From assembly GCA_025356735.1 (NCBI GenBank), contig JANXRT010000208.1:1-21513 (forward strand): DNA of 21,513 bases, written 5' to 3'. The notes beneath the pieces are model-generated. The model ran no database searches, was not told the DNA's origin, and saw nothing but the letters and a program-made list of their open reading frames with translations. This document shows, one piece after another, positions 18,879 through 21,513 of the stretch. The stretch comes from Acetobacteraceae bacterium. GTDB lineage: Bacteria; Pseudomonadota; Alphaproteobacteria; Acetobacterales; Acetobacteraceae. The translations under genes were made by a program, and so were the position numbers. Every line of letters starts with the position of its first letter. Position 1 is the stretch's first letter.

Positions 18879-20018
18879 ATGCCCGACCTTTTCTCTCCGT
18901 ACACGCTCAAGGGCGTCACCCTGCGCAACCGCATCGCCATGTCGCCGATGACCATGTACCGGTCCGTCGACGGCATAATGACCGACTTCCACGTCATGCT
19001 GATGGGCTCGCGCGCCGCCGGCGGCTTCGGCCTGGTGTTCCCCGAGCAACTCGCGATCACCCCCGACGGCCGCACCGGCACCTTCTGCGCCGGCATCTAC
19101 GACGACAACCAGATCGAGGGCCTGTCGCGCGTCACCGCCATCATCAAGGACATGGGCGCCGTGCCCGCCATCCAGCTCGGCCACACCGGCCGCAAGGGCA
19201 GCGAGCTCAAGCCCTGGCAAGGCAAGACCCAGCTGCCGCCCGACCATCCCGACGGCTGGCAGGTCCGCGGCCCCTCGGCGATCCCCTATGGCGGCCGCTA
19301 CACCTATCCCGTCCACGCGCTGACCGTCGACGAAATCCACCAGATCCACCGCGACTACGCGGCCGCCGCCGGGCGCGCCCTTGCCGCCGGCTTCGAGTGG
19401 CTGGAGATGCACTTCGCCCACGGCTACCTCGGCGCCAGCTTCTTCTCGCCGCTCGCCAACCAACGCACCGACGAATACGGCGGCAGCCTCGAAAACCGGC
19501 TGCGCTTTCACCGCGAGGCCCTGGACGCGGTGCGCGCCGTCTGGCCCGAACGCCTGCCGCTGACCATGCGCCTCGGCTCGGACGACTTCAACGAGAACGG
19601 CGTCCAGTTCGACGACGCCGTTTGGGCGGTCGGCGTGCTCAAGCAGCACGGCCTCGACCTCGCCGACCTCAGCCTCGGCATGAACACCGACGACATGACG
19701 GACGTGCCGTTCGACGATGTCGCCTTCATGGTCGAACGCGGCGCCCGCGTCCGCCGCGAGGTCGGCATCCCCGTCGGCGTCAGCTGGAACCTCGGCCTGC
19801 CCGCCGTCGCCGACCGCGTCATCCGCCAGGAGCTGATCGACCTCGTGTTCCTCGGCCGCCCCGCCCTCTCGAACCCGCACTGGCCGGTCTGGGCCGCACG
19901 CGAGCTCGCCCACAACGACCCGTTCTCCCTGATCCCCGAGGACTGGTCCTGGTGGCTGCGCAGGCGGCCCGGCCCCGAAGGCTCGCTTGGCTGGCCTGCC
20001 GCTTCTCATAGCGCCTGA
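18879..20018 (+). CDS. NADH:flavin oxidoreductase, Old Yellow Enzyme family
   Basis: FMN-dependent ene-reductase of 379 residues that reduces activated C=C bonds using NAD(P)H, cytoplasmic. The TIM barrel is complete: LFSPYTLKGVTLRNRIAMSP, the FMN-binding Gln99 in AIQLGHTGRKG, the substrate-anion site His178/His181 in MHFAHGYL, then FFSPLANQRTDEYGGSLENR, and the phosphate site around DLVFLGRPALSNPHWP. Sequence style is YqjM/XenA-like, but the redox-tuning Cys of that class (in SPMC) is Thr25 here (SPMTMYRS). AAGGTG lies 9 bases before the ATG at 18879; the longer open frame overlaps the preceding gene. Downstream of the family-5 binding protein on the same strand, so possibly one xenobiotic-handling unit. 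Confidence 0.9.
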   Translation: MPDLFSPYTLKGVTLRNRIAMSPMTMYRSVDGIMTDFHVMLMGSRAAGGFGLVFPEQLAITPDGRTGTFCAGIYDDNQIEGLSRVTAIIKDMGAVPAIQLGHTGRKGSELKPWQGKTQLPPDHPDGWQVRGPSAIPYGGRYTYPVHALTVDEIHQIHRDYAAAAGRALAAGFEWLEMHFAHGYLGASFFSPLANQRTDEYGGSLENRLRFHREALDAVRAVWPERLPLTMRLGSDDFNENGVQFDDAVWAVGVLKQHGLDLADLSLGMNTDDMTDVPFDDVAFMVERGARVRREVGIPVGVSWNLGLPAVADRVIRQELIDLVFLGRPALSNPHWPVWAARELAHNDPFSLIPEDWSWWLRRRPGPEGSLGWPAASHSA

Positions 20019-20027
20019 AGCCAGCAT

Positions 20028-20070
20028 GGGGCTCTGCCCCAAACCCCACCGGGGTAGCGCCCCGGGGCGC
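20028..20070. repeat. Dispersed GC-rich palindromic repeat, copy C
   Basis: Contains GGGGCTCTGCCCC and AAACCCC, then a perfect 14-bp palindrome GCGCCCCGGGGCGC (20057-20070). The first part is the same core as the outer arm at 14057. It starts 9 bases after the Old Yellow Enzyme stop and may terminate its transcript. Confidence 0.7.
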
Positions 20071-20270
20071 ATTCGCTAAGGCGCCATGCCAGCGAATCTC
20101 ACAGCCGTCTCAAAACGTTGTTCGTGCGCACTTATCGCTGGATTTGTGGATTGTCTCGAATTTGACGGATTGCCTGCGGCGCCAATGGGACGGGCGTCAG
20201 GAATAGCGTCATTCAATATATCCATAGGATCGATAATACAGTTAATTTTACTATCGACGCAAGCAATGCC

Positions 20271-20301
20271 GTAGGGTGGGTAAGCGCTTGCGTAACCCAC
20301 C
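20271..20301. repeat. Palindromic repeat of the GTAGGGTGGGT...ACCCACC type
   Basis: GTAGGGTGGGTAAGCGC followed by GCGTAACCCACC; GGTGGGT (20275-20281) pairs with ACCCACC (20295-20301). I recognise this as a widespread dispersed intergenic sequence in many bacterial genomes. It lies 9 bases after the end of oxyR (minus strand) and follows an AT-richer stretch of about 180 bases with no convincing gene. Confidence 0.65.
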
Positions 20302-20309
20302 AAACTCGG

Positions 20310-21218
20310 TCAGGCCGTCATCGCCTGCACGAACCCGCGCAGTCGCGTGGCCAGCACGTCGCCCACCGCCTCCACCGCCGCGCGCCGCGGGAAATGCGCG
20401 CGCCAGGCGATGCGCACCGTCCGCCCCGCCTGTGCCGCCAGCGGCCGCAGCACGATGCCCGCGTCCTGTGCCGCCCCGGCCGCCAGCCCCGGGATCAGCG
20501 TCGTGCCATAGCCGGCCGCCACCATGTTGAGCAATGTCGGCAGGCTCGACGCACGCAGCGCGCCGCCTAGCGCGCTGCCCAGGGCGCCGTTACGTCCGCA
20601 GGCCTCCAGCGTCTGGTCGCGCAGGCAATGCCCGTCGGCCAGGACCAGGATGTCGCGCGCCAGATCCGCCTCCGCCACCACCGCGTGCCCAACGAGCGGA
20701 TGGTCGGGCGGCAAGGCCGCGAGGAACGGTTCGGCGAACAGCGGTCGGCTGGCGAGGTCCGGGCCGTCCACCTCGGTCGCCAGCAGGACGGCATCCAGCT
20801 CATGCGCCCGCAGCCGGTCGAGCAGTGCCGCGGTCTGGTCCTCCCACGGCTCCAGCTCAAGGTCGGGCAACGCGTCGCGCAGCGGGGCGAAGACCAGCGG
20901 CAGCAAATAGGGCGCCAGCGTCGGGATGATGCCGAGGCGGAAGCGTCCGGCCAGGGGGTCGCGCAGGTCGCGGGCGACGGCGAGGATCGCCTCGGTCTCG
21001 GCGACCGCGGCACGGGCGTGGCCGAGCAGGCGCCGGCACGCGGCGGTCGGCGTCGCCGTCCGGCTCGAGCGCTCGAAAAGCGCCACGCCGAGCAGCTCCT
21101 CGAGCTTGCGGAGCTGCACGGAAAGGGTCGGCTGGCTGACTCCGCAGGCCTTGGCGGCGCGTCCGAAATGCTCATGCTCGGCCATGGCGAGGAGATAGCG
21201 GAGATCACGCAGGTTCAT
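20310..21218 (-). CDS. oxyR: Hydrogen-peroxide-sensing LysR-type regulator OxyR
   Basis: LysR-type transcription factor of 302 residues (E. coli OxyR has 305). The N-terminal helix-turn-helix is MNLRDLRYLLAMAEHEHFGR and then VSQPTLSVQLRKLEELLGV. The effector domain has the OxyR signature GHCLRDQTLEAC with Cys198 and Cys207, the pair that forms the peroxide-sensing disulphide, and the conserved LLNMVAAGYGTTLIPGLA. It activates peroxide-defence genes. I chose the ATG at 21218 to match the family's MN-RDL start; a GTG at 21257 would add 13 residues but lies inside the predicted OxyR site. Divergent from a probable katG, a common arrangement in proteobacteria. Confidence 0.93.
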   Translation of the reverse strand: MNLRDLRYLLAMAEHEHFGRAAKACGVSQPTLSVQLRKLEELLGVALFERSSRTATPTAACRRLLGHARAAVAETEAILAVARDLRDPLAGRFRLGIIPTLAPYLLPLVFAPLRDALPDLELEPWEDQTAALLDRLRAHELDAVLLATEVDGPDLASRPLFAEPFLAALPPDHPLVGHAVVAEADLARDILVLADGHCLRDQTLEACGRNGALGSALGGALRASSLPTLLNMVAAGYGTTLIPGLAAGAAQDAGIVLRPLAAQAGRTVRIAWRAHFPRRAAVEAVGDVLATRLRGFVQAMTA

Positions 21219-21239
21219 GGCGCGGGGCGCAATGCTGTC

Positions 21240-21276
21240 ATAGGCTGCATCTATCACGTTGATTGACGCATGAGGG
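21240..21276. promoter_or_regulatory. Candidate OxyR operator between oxyR and katG
   Basis: Reads ATAG-N7-CTAT-N7-ATTG-N7-AGGG, against the known OxyR consensus of four ATAG/CTAT elements on 7-base spacers. The first two elements are perfect, the third has one mismatch, the fourth is poor. It starts 22 bases upstream of the oxyR ATG, so it could serve both autorepression and activation of the divergent gene. Confidence 0.6.
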
Positions 21277-21436
21277 TTTCTTTTAACGTCGGTAAGACGC
21301 TAGACTGACTTAGGCAATTTCCCGAGCGGGACAGGCGGGTTTCGGCGTCTTGGCGCCAATGTCGGCTTCGGCATCGCCGGCGCGCGGTTCCTGGCCCAGA
21401 CCCGGTCACCATCACAGCAGGATTTGGAGAGAGAAC

Positions 21437-21513
21437 ATGGACGGAAACGGCGGACCAAGCAGCGGATCCAGCACCGGCGGCCCCAGCACCGGCGGCCCCA
21501 GCACCGGCGGGTG
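21437..21513 (+). CDS. katG: Probable catalase-peroxidase KatG, first 25 codons (cut by window edge)
   Basis: Only the start is present: MDGNGGPSSGSSTGGPSTGG and on to a last, incomplete codon TG-. GGAGAGA lies just before the ATG. The call rests mainly on context: divergent from oxyR with an OxyR-type operator between them, plus an MDGN start and a Gly-rich leader that in KatG runs into a GG(K)CP motif; the final TG- could begin that Cys codon. A 15-bp tandem repeat (AGCACCGGCGGCCCC, 21470-21510) encodes STGGP units, unusual as a KatG leader. Another peroxide-regulated protein remains possible. Confidence 0.5.
   Translation, partial: MDGNGGPSSGSSTGGPSTGGPSTGG
21470..21510 (+). repeat. 15-bp coding tandem repeat (STGGP units)
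   Basis: Two complete and one partial perfect copies of AGCACCGGCGGCCCC, in frame inside the partial CDS at the window's right edge. Identical units suggest recent expansion by slippage. Confidence 0.8.

Noticed and set aside
18795..20072. Minus-strand open frame of 425 codons opposite the Old Yellow Enzyme
   Set aside because: Antisense shadow with biased composition; the plus strand encodes a complete enzyme.
20076..20303. Small genes on either strand in the AT-richer island behind oxyR
   Set aside because: Both open frames (62 and 75 codons) lack family similarity I can see and run into known-type palindromes.

Overview
The window is very GC-rich, compactly organised bacterial DNA. The gene content (GlgE/TreS-Mak/GlgB glucan pathway, many solute-binding and degradative genes, an OxyR next to a probable KatG, one PEP-CTERM protein) and the scattered 'GCTCTGCCCCAAACCCC' intergenic palindromes suggest an alphaproteobacterium. 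Acetobacteraceae or a relative is my best guess. That is an inference from style and gene content, since no rRNA or other taxonomic marker is present.

Left third (1-9346): storage-glucan and trehalose metabolism. On the minus strand, glgE, a treS-maltokinase fusion and glgB (cut by the window edge) overlap by a few bases and form one operon. It would take trehalose to maltose, then maltose-1-phosphate, then linear alpha-1,4-glucan, then branched glucan. GlgE carries an extra N-terminal amylase-like domain that has lost its catalytic residues. A small DUF2934 protein and a decayed glycogen synthase gene (glgA: in-frame stop, internal deletion and frame change) lie upstream on the plus strand. 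Here the classical ADP-glucose route has visibly decayed beside an intact GlgE route.

Middle (9347-15522): a probable catabolic locus. Five minus-strand genes (cupin, DUF1203, SnoaL-like, two related amidohydrolases) lie head-to-tail. A tandem-EthD protein and a branched-chain-amino-acid-type ABC solute-binding protein are transcribed divergently. The families suggest uptake and breakdown of a small cyclic or aromatic compound, but the substrate cannot be read from the sequence. A nested inverted repeat of about 146 bp sits between the EthD and binding-protein genes.

Right third (15523-21513): a TfoX-like protein and a PEP-CTERM protein with HAF-like repeats (minus); a family-5 solute-binding protein and an Old Yellow Enzyme (plus); then oxyR (minus), divergent from a partial gene that is probably katG and begins with an STGGP repeat. 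The oxyR/katG intergenic region holds a good match to the OxyR operator pattern. No tRNA, rRNA, CRISPR array, insertion sequence or phage gene was seen. The strongest candidates for something undescribed are the catabolic locus, the GlgE fusion with a dead amylase domain, and the branched palindromic element.
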